17,112 nt of DNA from a bacterium (GTDB lineage Bacteria > Chloroflexota > Dormibacteria > UBA8260 > Bog-877), in assembly GCA_021802115.1 (NCBI GenBank), contig JAKABA010000067.1, forward strand, positions 1 through 17,112. Direction: 5' to 3'. Positions within the stretch are counted from its first letter, which is position 1; each line of letters begins with the position of its first letter. A model generated the notes under the pieces. It did no database searches, was not told the DNA's origin, and was given only the letters and a program-made list of their open reading frames with translations. A program made the position numbers and the translations under genes. Of this stretch, positions 1 through 6,335 are shown in pieces.

Positions 1-82
1 CCTGACGAAGTGGCTGGGTGAGATCTTGAAAACCGCTAATGCTGCAAGGCATTCCGGGGTTCGAATCCCCGTCCCTCCGCCA
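1..82 (+). tRNA. tRNA-Ser (UGA), 5' end cut by the window edge
   Basis: The anticodon loop CTTGAAA (25-31) carries TGA at 27-29. A long variable arm with an ATGC/GCAT stem marks a class II tRNA. The T-arm is CGGGG-TTCGAAT-CCCCG, followed by the acceptor 3' strand TCCCTCC, discriminator G and an encoded CCA ending at 82. Discriminator G, the long variable arm and the TGA anticodon all fit serine. The acceptor 5' strand lies outside the window. The anticodon stem is odd: 20-24 (GAGAT) against 32-36 (ACCGC) gives only three Watson-Crick pairs, with A-C and A-G mismatches, where relatives have GCGGT/ACCGC. It may be a diverged or decaying copy, or the 5' part may have been altered. Confidence 0.75.
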
Positions 83-83
83 A

Positions 84-113
84 TAATGCCCCCTGAGTCC
101 AATTCTGGGGCGG
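84..113 (+). repeat. Left arm of a 30-bp imperfect inverted repeat
   Basis: This arm starts two bases after the tRNA CCA end. It matches the reverse complement of 1118-1147 at 26 of 30 positions, counted by eye. The shared core contains GTCCAATTCTGGGG without a mismatch. Arms about 1 kb apart in inverted orientation look like the ends of an insertion sequence or a non-autonomous element. No transposase ORF lies between them and no target-site duplication was identified. Confidence 0.7.
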
Positions 114-442
114 TAGGCAGAGACTCCTATTAACTTCTCGTACTCGGCTGCTCGATAGCGTAGAGGCTATTCGAGATTTGGCGCCTCTAGGTGCTGCCTT
201 TGGAGAGGCTCTAAGAGAATATGGAGAGCCTGCGACCACCCGACTTGCCCGGTCCATGGCGAACGCGGCATGGAGGACGGTGGTTCGCCATGCATTTGAG
301 TTCATCGGCTGGGCGCCCACTCATCTGGGATGGAGCAGGCCAGAGGACTCCGGCCTCCTCCAGCCCAGGCTGCGGCCATTCATCCGCAGCTCGACGCCAA
401 CGCCCGCTTGTGTTTGCGGGGCAACGCTTCTAGGATGGGCGA

Positions 443-544
443 ATGGTCGGTTTACGCTCGACAGAAGTGGGCGGCTGGATCGGCTCGGGCGTCGCTGCGG
501 CTACCTGCGTCTGGGGTGGCATCGTGGAGTTCGTCGTCCCATGA
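443..544 (+). CDS. Possible 33-residue membrane miniprotein
   Basis: This short ORF starts with ATG seven bases after AGGA (432-435), a reasonable ribosome binding site. It encodes a glycine/alanine/valine-rich hydrophobic peptide (GWIGSGVAAATCVWGG in its middle) that could form one membrane helix. Most codons end in G or C, like the real genes nearby. Its TGA overlaps the ATG of the next tiny ORF in an ATGA arrangement, which suggests translational coupling. A longer reading frame (178-633) overlaps it in another frame and cannot be excluded. No family was recognised, and at this length chance is a serious alternative. Confidence 0.25.
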   Translation: MVGLRSTEVGGWIGSGVAAATCVWGGIVEFVVP

Positions 545-633
545 GCATCTGGGCTATTCTTGTCCCCTTTCTGATCGGCGTGGTCGGGGCGGAGATCTCC
601 AAGAGGCGACATCGGAAGTACAACCATAACTAA
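541..633 (+). CDS. Possible 30-residue membrane miniprotein, coupled to the preceding ORF
   Basis: The ORF begins MSIWAILVPFLIGVVGAEIS and ends in a strongly basic tail (KRRHRKYNHN). This is one hydrophobic helix followed by positive charges, as expected for a single-pass protein with a cytoplasmic C-terminus. Its ATG overlaps the stop of the 443-544 ORF (ATGA), and a GGAG lies about 12 bases upstream. The same residues are also the C-terminal end of an open frame running from a TTG at 178 (151 codons), so this could instead be the tail of a longer, possibly broken protein. No family was recognised. Confidence 0.25.
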   Translation: MSIWAILVPFLIGVVGAEISKRRHRKYNHN

Positions 634-635
634 GG

Positions 636-664
636 CCCCAGTTTTGGGCAGATAGTTACTGGGG
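636..664 (+). terminator. Weak hairpin after the miniprotein ORFs
   Basis: CCCCAGT (636-642) pairs perfectly with ACTGGGG (658-664) around a 15-base loop, starting three bases after the TAA at 631-633. There is no U-tract. It could be a terminator-like or regulatory hairpin, or chance. Confidence 0.25.
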
Positions 665-715
665 GCTACTCGCCCGCTCCGCGCACAATATGGAACTCAT
701 AGGTGATATTGCAGG

Positions 716-868
716 ATGCATAGCAATCGTGCTCGCGAGTCTAGTCTCATCTTTGTGATCTGCTTTGCCAGTGTTGCTCCCTTGGTGGGAGTGATGGTGG
801 GTCTGCGCGCCGGTTGCGGTGTTCGGGCTACCTGCGGGCTGACTCAGCCTGCTTCGCCGTCTTCTTAG
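716..868 (+). CDS. Possible 50-residue small membrane protein
   Basis: An ATG lies nine bases after AGGTGA (701-706), a good Shine-Dalgarno match. The protein starts MHSNRARESS and is followed by a hydrophobic run (LIFVICFASVAPLVGVMVGL) and a cysteine-containing tail, so it looks like a single-pass protein with a basic N-terminus. A 22-residue hydrophobic ORF (690-758, starting MELIGDIAGC) overlaps it in another frame. Joining the two by a frameshift would give a two-helix protein, so this may be a decayed gene. No family was recognised. Confidence 0.25.
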   Translation: MHSNRARESSLIFVICFASVAPLVGVMVGLRAGCGVRATCGLTQPASPSS

Positions 869-1086
869 TGGTCTAACTTGGTGGTCGGCTTGGCGAGCTT
901 CTGGTTGCTGACGAGGCACGGTCCCACCCCTGCACCCCGGGTGCGCCGCCTGCTGCGCCAGTAAAAGTAGGCTCGGAGATCGCAGCTCCGCCCGCCTGCC
1001 GCGCCTGGTTTGCTGGGGATTTAGTGAAGAGGCTCTCGACGGGCTTCAGTGGAGGGCGCTTACTCTTGTCGGCCACCAATGGTTCC

Positions 1087-1113
1087 TTTGACCTGGCCTC
1101 TGGCAAGGTCAAA
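1087..1113 (+). repeat. 12-bp stem-loop abutting the right inverted-repeat arm
   Basis: TTTGACCTGGCC (1087-1098) and GGCAAGGTCAAA (1102-1113) pair at 11 of 12 positions around a TCT loop. It lies just inside the arm at 1118-1147. Subterminal structures of this kind occur at the ends of some transposable elements, and it could equally act as a transcription terminator. There is no T-tract. Confidence 0.45.
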
Positions 1114-1117
1114 ATTG

Positions 1118-1147
1118 CCACCCCAGAATTGGACGCAGGGGCAATTA
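1118..1147 (-). repeat. Right arm of the 30-bp imperfect inverted repeat
   Basis: The reverse complement of this segment matches 84-113 at 26 of 30 positions. The arm is preceded on its inner side by the stem-loop at 1087-1113, which has no counterpart at the left end, so the two ends are not simply symmetrical. Together the arms bound 84-1147. Confidence 0.7.
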
Positions 1148-1462
1148 GGATCTCGATTGGAGCCTCGATGCCGAGCGGATTGGACGCCATCCAGATGCGC
1201 TTGGCGGCAACCCAGCGCGCCACATGGCCGCAGAGCTGAGTCGCCTTTCCCGCTGGGCGGAAGGATCCCCGTCGACCCACGGCGTCTGGGCGCGGTCCGA
1301 ACAAGCGGACTGCCCTCGAAGGCATAGCCGATCTTTCAGAAGCGTCTGGCAGAGGCCCCCCAAGCACTTCCGCCTTGGGTACGAACTGGACGCCAGGTGC
1401 TCGCCAGAGGATGTCCCACCTCATGAGGTCCAGAGTCTGGAGGCGGCTGGCGGTGCGACTGT

Positions 1463-2263
1463 TCAGGCGTTGACCGCGGAATTCCAGAGGCCCATGCGTT
1501 CCTCGACGTATTCTGCGTCTGCCAGCCAGATCGCTCCGTGCCCCTCAGACCAGAGTCGGCTCCATGGCTGACGCCCGGACCTGTGGCCCTGTCTGAGGAG
1601 GTTGTACATGGAGCGGATTCTGGGGACGAGCAACGCCACGAACTCCTGGCGGTCTCTGTCGGCTAGCCCGTAGCCGTCAACCAGGCTGGCGAGTCTATGG
1701 GCGGCCTCAAGATCGGTGACCGAGGAGCCCGCGCCGAGCGGCACAAAGCCGTGCGCCGCATAGGCGAGGTCCCAGAGCCGCGATCCTGGGCCGGCTCCGT
1801 CCCAATCGATGAACACGAGGCCGGACGGGCTGCGCACCAGATTCCAAGGGGCGAGGTCGTGATGGCAGATCAGATCCTCGCGGTCAGGACGAATGGCAAC
1901 GTTCCACACGAATCCAGGCGGAGGCGTGAACGAGCTGATGGCATCGTGGAAGTCGCGGATCTCCCTGCCGGTGTCGGCCAGGCGCTCCCGGTCCAGGTCG
2001 GATGGATTCGGATCTACGAATCCAGCGATGAAGGAGAGGACCTGCCTCCCCGCTTGGTCGTACCCGAGAGCCCGCGGCGCTCCCTCATATCCGGCCCGCT
2101 CCAGATGCAAGAGGAGGGCGTCCACGCTCGACGACCACGGGCCTGCCGGGCGGTGCACGGTGTCACCCACGCGCACCACCCCGGCAGCAACGTTGCCGCC
2201 GTAGAGGGGCTGTTCAGTAGGCTTGGGATACACCGTCCAAGAGTGTAGACAGAGCCTCTTCAT
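1463..2263 (-). CDS. Aminoglycoside phosphotransferase (APH)-family kinase
   Basis: A 266-residue protein of the APH/choline-kinase fold, which transfers the ATP gamma-phosphate to a hydroxyl of a small substrate in the cytoplasm. The catalytic loop is visible as HHDLAPWN (catalytic Asp and metal-binding Asn), followed by the DFG-equivalent FIDWDGAGPG and then LWDLAYAAHGF. The N-terminal half has the usual GGNVAAGVVRVGDTVHRPAG nucleotide-loop region. Length fits the family. The ATG at 2263 is used; the nearest purine-rich site (GGAGGA) is about 20 bases upstream, so a start slightly downstream is possible. It is divergent from an MFS exporter gene. Family members include antibiotic kinases, but many phosphorylate other small molecules. 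A true aminoglycoside substrate cannot be inferred from sequence. Confidence 0.85.
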   Translation of the reverse strand: MKRLCLHSWTVYPKPTEQPLYGGNVAAGVVRVGDTVHRPAGPWSSSVDALLLHLERAGYEGAPRALGYDQAGRQVLSFIAGFVDPNPSDLDRERLADTGREIRDFHDAISSFTPPPGFVWNVAIRPDREDLICHHDLAPWNLVRSPSGLVFIDWDGAGPGSRLWDLAYAAHGFVPLGAGSSVTDLEAAHRLASLVDGYGLADRDRQEFVALLVPRIRSMYNLLRQGHRSGRQPWSRLWSEGHGAIWLADAEYVEERMGLWNSAVNA

Positions 2264-2290
2264 CGGCGGCAGGGCTCACCCTTCCTCCGG

Positions 2291-2310
2291 TCGGGTCGGG
2301 TCGGGTCGGG
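2291..2310 (+). repeat. (TCGGG)4 tandem repeat between divergent genes
   Basis: Four perfect tandem copies of TCGGG lie in the short space between the APH-family gene and the MFS gene. The tract sits where promoters or the MFS leader should be, and directly precedes a GTG (2311) that could be an alternative MFS start. Pentanucleotide tracts can change length by slippage, which would alter promoter or leader spacing here. Confidence 0.8.
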
Positions 2311-2394
2311 GTGGCCCCTGAATGTCGCCAACCTGGGACTCGCTGTCAGAGTCGGTCGCTTGGCCTGTGCGAGACTCCGACCGTGATTCGAGCT

Positions 2395-3642
2395 ATGTCG
2401 GGGTGGCGGAGTCGGTTAGGGCCACTTCGACAACGAGACTTTCGCATCCTGTTCGGAGCCCGGTCGCTGGCCTCGATTGGCACATCCATGACCCCGATTG
2501 CGATCACCTTCGCGGTCTTGGAGGGACTGGGCTCGGCGGCGGCACTCGGGGCGGTGCTGGCGGGCGGAACGGTGGTGGAGATCGTCCTGGTGCTATTTGG
2601 CGGCGCATCCTCGGACCGCATCCCGCGTCGAACCGTGGTGATTGTGAGCGACGTCACCCGGGCGCTGGCCCTCCTCTGCACAGGCGCTCTGCTCCTGACA
2701 AGGCACGGTTCAATCTGGGAGCTCGCCATCGCGTATGCCCTGGTCGGTGCCTCGACCGCGTTCTTCCATCCAGCCATGACCGGGCTGATCCCAGAGACCG
2801 TGTCGCCGCAACACCTCCAGGCGGCCAATGCCCTGCGCGGCCTCTACATATCATTGAGTTCAGTCATCGGGCCGGCGCTCGCCGGCCTTGCGGTGGCGCT
2901 GGGTTCACCGGGTTGGGCTGTGCTCAGCGCTGGCGTTACTTACGCTATCTCCTCTGTTCTCCTCTTGCGCATGAACGCTGGGAGGACCCCGGCGGCCGCG
3001 CCGTCGCCCTTGTTGCACCAGCTTCGAGCGGGATGGAAGGAGTTCTCTTCCCGGAGCTGGCTATGGAGCGTGGTCAGCCAAGCTTCGCTTTGGCACTTGC
3101 TGGTGTGGGCTCCGTTTTTCATCGCCGGCCCTATATTGGCGATCGCTCATCTCGGTGGCGCTTCCACTTGGGCTTGGATGCAGAGCCTGGGCGGCGCGGG
3201 AGCGATCTTGGGCTCGATCCTGGGCATGCGCCTCCGGCCACGCCGCCCTCTGATAGTTGCGCTCGCTGGAATGCTGGGGTTTGTGCCGGTGCCGGTGGTG
3301 CTCTCCGCTCAAGCTCCGGTGGCCGCGGTCCTGATCGTCTCACCACTCATCGGGTTGGGCCCGGCGCTGTTCACAGTCATCTGGGACACCAGCATTCAGC
3401 GCGACGTGCCATCGCACGTCCTATCCCAGGTCAGCTCCTACGACTACTTCGGATCCGTCGCCATCCTGCCGATCGGGTACGCCGTTGCCGGGCCCCTGGT
3501 GATCGCGATCGGGCCACGGGCCATGCTGTGGGGGGCAGCGGCGGCCGCGCTGGTGTTGCCTCTGGCCAACTTGGGGGTCCGCGGGGTCCGGCGGTTTGGT
3601 ACGCCGCCCCTCAAGGTGGTTCCCGACCCAGGGAGGAGCTGA
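2395..3642 (+). CDS. MFS transporter, drug/siderophore exporter type
   Basis: A 415-residue multi-pass inner-membrane protein of the major facilitator superfamily, predicted to be a proton-coupled efflux pump. The N-terminus has the pattern typical of this MFS subgroup (PLRQRDFRILFGARSLASIG). The loop between helices 2 and 3 carries the MFS signature GGASSDRIPRR near residues 69-79. About twelve hydrophobic segments follow, with a short central basic loop. I chose ATG 2395 because the family usually starts a few residues before LRQRDFR. A GTG at 2311 in the same frame would add 28 residues of unlikely, non-hydrophobic sequence. No strong ribosome binding site precedes either. It is divergent from the APH-family kinase, and the pair resembles export plus modification of a small molecule. 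The substrate is unknown. Confidence 0.88.
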   Translation: MSGWRSRLGPLRQRDFRILFGARSLASIGTSMTPIAITFAVLEGLGSAAALGAVLAGGTVVEIVLVLFGGASSDRIPRRTVVIVSDVTRALALLCTGALLLTRHGSIWELAIAYALVGASTAFFHPAMTGLIPETVSPQHLQAANALRGLYISLSSVIGPALAGLAVALGSPGWAVLSAGVTYAISSVLLLRMNAGRTPAAAPSPLLHQLRAGWKEFSSRSWLWSVVSQASLWHLLVWAPFFIAGPILAIAHLGGASTWAWMQSLGGAGAILGSILGMRLRPRRPLIVALAGMLGFVPVPVVLSAQAPVAAVLIVSPLIGLGPALFTVIWDTSIQRDVPSHVLSQVSSYDYFGSVAILPIGYAVAGPLVIAIGPRAMLWGAAAAALVLPLANLGVRGVRRFGTPPLKVVPDPGRS

Positions 3643-3802
3643 TCTTACAGCCGTGTCAGGGCTTCGCCGCCCCGGTATCTAACCACGGACGGGTCTAGGG
3701 TCGAGCCCTCGCCGCGATCATTGGTCTGGGGAGCCTCGCCTGAACCGACTCATCCCCGAGCGGGCCGACCAAGCCGGGGCACCCCGCTCCCGGCTCTCCA
3801 GC

Positions 3803-4447
3803 TCACCCGGGCTGAAAGCTGGTGAGTCTGCCCTTCGTGCATGTGTACCCGTACGTGGTGGCGCCGATGGTCACGTGCCCAGCCGATTGCTGGGAGGAAA
3901 CCGAGGTCCCGCTGCTGGTCATCGGGCTGCTGCCGCCGCCAGACCCGAACAGAGTCCATACCGGAACACTGCTCTCCACGCCGCCCGGAAGGCACTCGAC
4001 GACAGGCCCGCTGATGGACAGTGCGCTGAGGGGGATGAGGCCGACGGAGAGAAGAATGCCTGCTCCAACCACGAGGTGCCGTCGGACCAAGGGCCGGTGC
4101 ACGGAGAGCCGCAGGCGGACCACCAAGCAGGCGATGCCAGCAAGAAGAAGGCCCAGCCCGACCGAGAATATCGTGAGCAATCCCCACAAGAGGAGCTCCG
4201 CCGTCAGGACCGTCAACCAGGCTCGTAGTCCTCTACCGCCTCGGCTGGCAGCTCCCGCACCAACTAGCGTCAGCGCACCACAGAAGGAAGCGATGGCCAC
4301 CACCCAGATGGGCATTGCGTAATTGGGCTCCCGCCACTCCTGGCCAATGACGACTGCGGTCCGTGCGGCGAAGGCGATCGCCAACAGCCCGAGGGCTACC
4401 GAGACGAGTCGAGCCGTCTGAGCCTTCTCCCGGCCGCCAGCCGTCAC
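3803..4447 (-). CDS. Unrecognised four-helix membrane protein with exported tail
   Basis: A 214-residue protein starting with GTG at 4447, with GAGG about nine bases upstream. Hydrophobic segments lie around residues 12-33, 43-66, 75-107 (long, perhaps two close helices) and 124-146. They are followed by a polar Ser/Gly/Thr-rich tail of about 68 residues with two cysteines (VECLPGG and GYTCTKG) that could form a disulfide outside the cell. Arg-rich segments between helices (RLRLSVHRPLVRRH) suggest cytoplasmic loops. Coding is supported by codon use and a coherent hydropathy pattern. No family was recognised. It stands alone, converging with the MFS gene, so context gives no function. Confidence 0.6.
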   Translation of the reverse strand: MTAGGREKAQTARLVSVALGLLAIAFAARTAVVIGQEWREPNYAMPIWVVAIASFCGALTLVGAGAASRGGRGLRAWLTVLTAELLLWGLLTIFSVGLGLLLAGIACLVVRLRLSVHRPLVRRHLVVGAGILLSVGLIPLSALSISGPVVECLPGGVESSVPVWTLFGSGGGSSPMTSSGTSVSSQQSAGHVTIGATTYGYTCTKGRLTSFQPG

Positions 4448-4620
4448 TTGGAATACCTCACTACAGGGATCCCCTACCTGTGTCCAGGTGTCGACCTCGC
4501 ATCCAATGGCGCCTGGCCATCTCGGACCCTATCACAAGGGGGACGCGGGCAGGCCCCGTATGTTGGTGTCCACAGCGGGACCCGATCTGGCCGTGAGGCG
4601 GGCGAGAAGGAACCACACCA

Positions 4621-4885
4621 GTTGGAGCGGCTCGACGCCACAGTTGCCCATGCGGCTGCCATGCTGCGACAGGCTGAGGCCGAGATCCTCGCCTGCCTCG
4701 CCCTTCATCGGGAACACCGCGGCCTCATGCGTTCAGCCAACGCAACCGAGCCCGTCGATGCCGCGGTGGATCCCAGAGCCAAGGTGTCGGAGCCCTTCCC
4801 CAACTCAGGCTCGCTGCTCCGGCTGGCCATCGCCGACCTCCTAGAGCAGCACGATGGTCCGCGCCACAGCGTGCGAGCCTCTTAG
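4621..4885 (+). CDS. Doubtful small helical protein
   Basis: An 88-residue frame starting at TTG 4621, with AAGGA ten bases upstream. The first half is a plausible amphipathic helix (LERLDATVAHAAAMLRQAEA), the middle is Pro/Asp-rich and the end is again helical (LLRLAIADLLEQHDG). Codon third positions are mostly G or C, as in neighbouring genes. The frame stays open upstream to 4448, but that part reads like non-coding sequence. It converges with the ROK kinase gene. No family was recognised. Confidence 0.35.
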
Positions 4886-5029
4886 TTGCGGCTTCGAGGC
4901 GACCTCTCAAACGCCTCGCCCACCCTCTCTTTACCGCAGCGCTGGCTGCCTGATGAACTGCCCCAAATCCCTTGCTCCAAGTTTCCCCCGGGGGAAGGGA
5001 CTGGAATGGCTCCTGGTCTCAGGATCGCC

Positions 5030-6106
5030 CTACTCAGGTGGCCAGTGGCCCTGCGCGACACTGTCGCCGGGCGTCACGCCAGGCTCACCGGTGGAGCGGC
5101 TCGCCGCCTCCGCCAAGATATCGGAGGCTAGCTCAAACGCACCAATCAATCCTTGGTCATCGTCAAGTTGGGCTCGCTCAATTCGGCAATCCTGCCGTAC
5201 TCTCTCAAAGCTCCCCTGCGCCACACCAGACACCATGCGGTCCCAGAAGTGGGCACCGGCGCCCAAGACTCCGCCGCCTACTGCGATCATCTCTAGGTTG
5301 AGCAAGTTGACCAGTCCACCGAGTGCGAGACCCAGGTGACGGGCCGCGGCGTCCAGCACTGCTTGGGCGAACTGGTCCCCAGCGGCGGCGGCGAAGCCTA
5401 CGTCAGCCGTGCTAGCCGCTGCGGCATCCCGCGCAATCGCACGCCCGGAGGCCACCGCGTCGAGACATCCACGATTTCCGCAATCGCATAGGGGCCCGTC
5501 CGGGGCCACGACGACGTGACCGAACTCGCCTGATCCCCCGGTCCCCCCCCGATAGATGCGGTTGTGGAGGATGAGGCCTGCGCCAATTCCAGTGCTCACC
5601 GTGATATAGGCAAAGTTGGCTACACCGCGTCCTGCCCCACGGCGATGTTCGCCAAGCGCTGCCAGGGTCGCGTCGTGTTCCACCAGGCAACGACATCCCA
5701 GGTTCGCCTCCAGGAGCTCTCGAAGTGGGACCTCATACCAGCCGGGGAGATTGGACGCCGCGTGGACGACTCCCGCCGCCGGGTCCACCGGGCCTGGTAC
5801 ACCGATGGCGACTGTCATCGGACCTGTCTCCGCGTCCAACGTAGGCATGCTCACTTCGCGAACCAGGGAGCCGATTTGACGCACCAGCAGCTGAGGGCCG
5901 CCTCCATGTTGGGTCCTCTCGGTGGCCCTTCGGGCAATTAAGCCATTTGCTGCAAACTGCCCTGCCCGCACCCAGGTCCCACCTAGGTCGACGCCAACGA
6001 CTCGGCCGCCGTCCGTGGGGCGGGATGGCGTCGTGAAAGCTGGCCGCCGTACCGGCCGGGCTCCGATACGCTCATCGAGCGGCCGTGTCAGGGTTCCCAC
6101 ATCCAA
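5030..6106 (-). CDS. ROK-family sugar kinase
   Basis: A cytoplasmic 358-residue protein of the ROK family, which phosphorylates hexoses or amino sugars with ATP. VVGVDLGGTWVRAG (D40) is the phosphate-binding loop. VEHDAT holds the predicted catalytic base D145, GEFGHV (E194, H197) contacts sugar, and CDCGNRGCLD (C207, C209, C214) is the ROK zinc site. STGIGAG and the late GGGVLG loop complete the ATPase core. There is no N-terminal helix-turn-helix, so it is a kinase rather than a ROK repressor. The residue before the catalytic Asp is His instead of the Asn common in glucokinases, which may alter specificity. The start is TTG 6106, or GTG at 6100 with GAGG about ten bases upstream. The first ~34 residues are an unconserved-looking extension. 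It is divergent from the isomerase/permease genes and likely shares their regulation. Confidence 0.88.
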   Translation of the reverse strand: MDVGTLTRPLDERIGARPVRRPAFTTPSRPTDGGRVVGVDLGGTWVRAGQFAANGLIARRATERTQHGGGPQLLVRQIGSLVREVSMPTLDAETGPMTVAIGVPGPVDPAAGVVHAASNLPGWYEVPLRELLEANLGCRCLVEHDATLAALGEHRRGAGRGVANFAYITVSTGIGAGLILHNRIYRGGTGGSGEFGHVVVAPDGPLCDCGNRGCLDAVASGRAIARDAAAASTADVGFAAAAGDQFAQAVLDAAARHLGLALGGLVNLLNLEMIAVGGGVLGAGAHFWDRMVSGVAQGSFERVRQDCRIERAQLDDDQGLIGAFELASDILAEAASRSTGEPGVTPGDSVAQGHWPPE

Positions 6107-6251
6107 TCAGCCTCGGCCACCAACATTTGTACCATCCGATCGTCCCGTCCGGAGCCCCAGCGATCCATCACTCCCCTCTCGAGCCAGCGCGGACCGTCCA
6201 AGGCGATCGGGGCCCTGGTCAATCGAGATCCTGTACGCCACTTCTGGCCCC

Positions 6252-6281
6252 TTGACAAATCGAGTCTGAGTTTCTCAGAAT
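6252..6281 (+). promoter_or_regulatory. Candidate sigma70-type promoter for the isomerase-permease operon
   Basis: TTGACA (6252-6257) is a perfect -35 box. It is followed after 18 bases by CAGAAT (6276-6281), a partial -10. It points toward the isomerase start at 6336. A palindrome fills the spacer. Confidence 0.5.
6265..6279. promoter_or_regulatory. Palindrome TCTGAG-TTT-CTCAGA, candidate operator
   Basis: A perfect 6-bp inverted repeat with a 3-base spacer lies between the candidate -35 and -10 boxes of the promoter for the isomerase gene. Repressor binding here would block RNA polymerase. The DeoR-family protein encoded downstream is the obvious candidate ligand, though DeoR-family sites vary and no second copy was found at that gene's own start. 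Confidence 0.45.
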
Positions 6282-6311
6282 ACGCTCACTTCCGATCAGG
6301 CAATACTGATC

Positions 6312-6323
6312 GTGATAGATCAC
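6312..6323. promoter_or_regulatory. Palindrome GTGAT-AG-ATCAC, second candidate operator
   Basis: A perfect 5-bp inverted repeat with a 2-base spacer sits 12 bases upstream of the preferred isomerase start, in the leader. It could be a regulator site or a leader element. It also contains a GTG that would be an alternative, less likely start. Confidence 0.4.
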
Positions 6324-6335
6324 TTGGGGGACAGG

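Larger units (their letters stand above)
869..1462. other. Gene-poor stretch with no recognised gene
   Basis: Several frames stay open here on both strands, including a 183-codon minus-strand frame (873-1424) and a plus-strand frame (1224-1571). Their translations are Pro/Arg/Ser-rich and of low complexity, match no family I recognise, and behave like GC-rich non-coding DNA or decayed sequence. The only structure seen is the stem-loop at 1087-1113 and the inverted-repeat arm at 1118-1147. The region beyond 1147 leads into the 3' end of the kinase gene. Confidence 0.5.

Noticed and set aside
178..633. 151-codon frame starting with TTG after the tRNA
   Set aside because: Its first 50 codons read like amphipathic helices, but the middle is Pro/Arg-rich without pattern and no ribosome binding site precedes the TTG. 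A broken gene is possible, but there is not enough support to call it.
2322..3698. 458-codon plus-strand frame overlapping the MFS gene
   Set aside because: The other frame shows MFS motif A and periodic hydrophobic helices. This frame is Arg/Gly/Pro-rich and lacks any membrane pattern.
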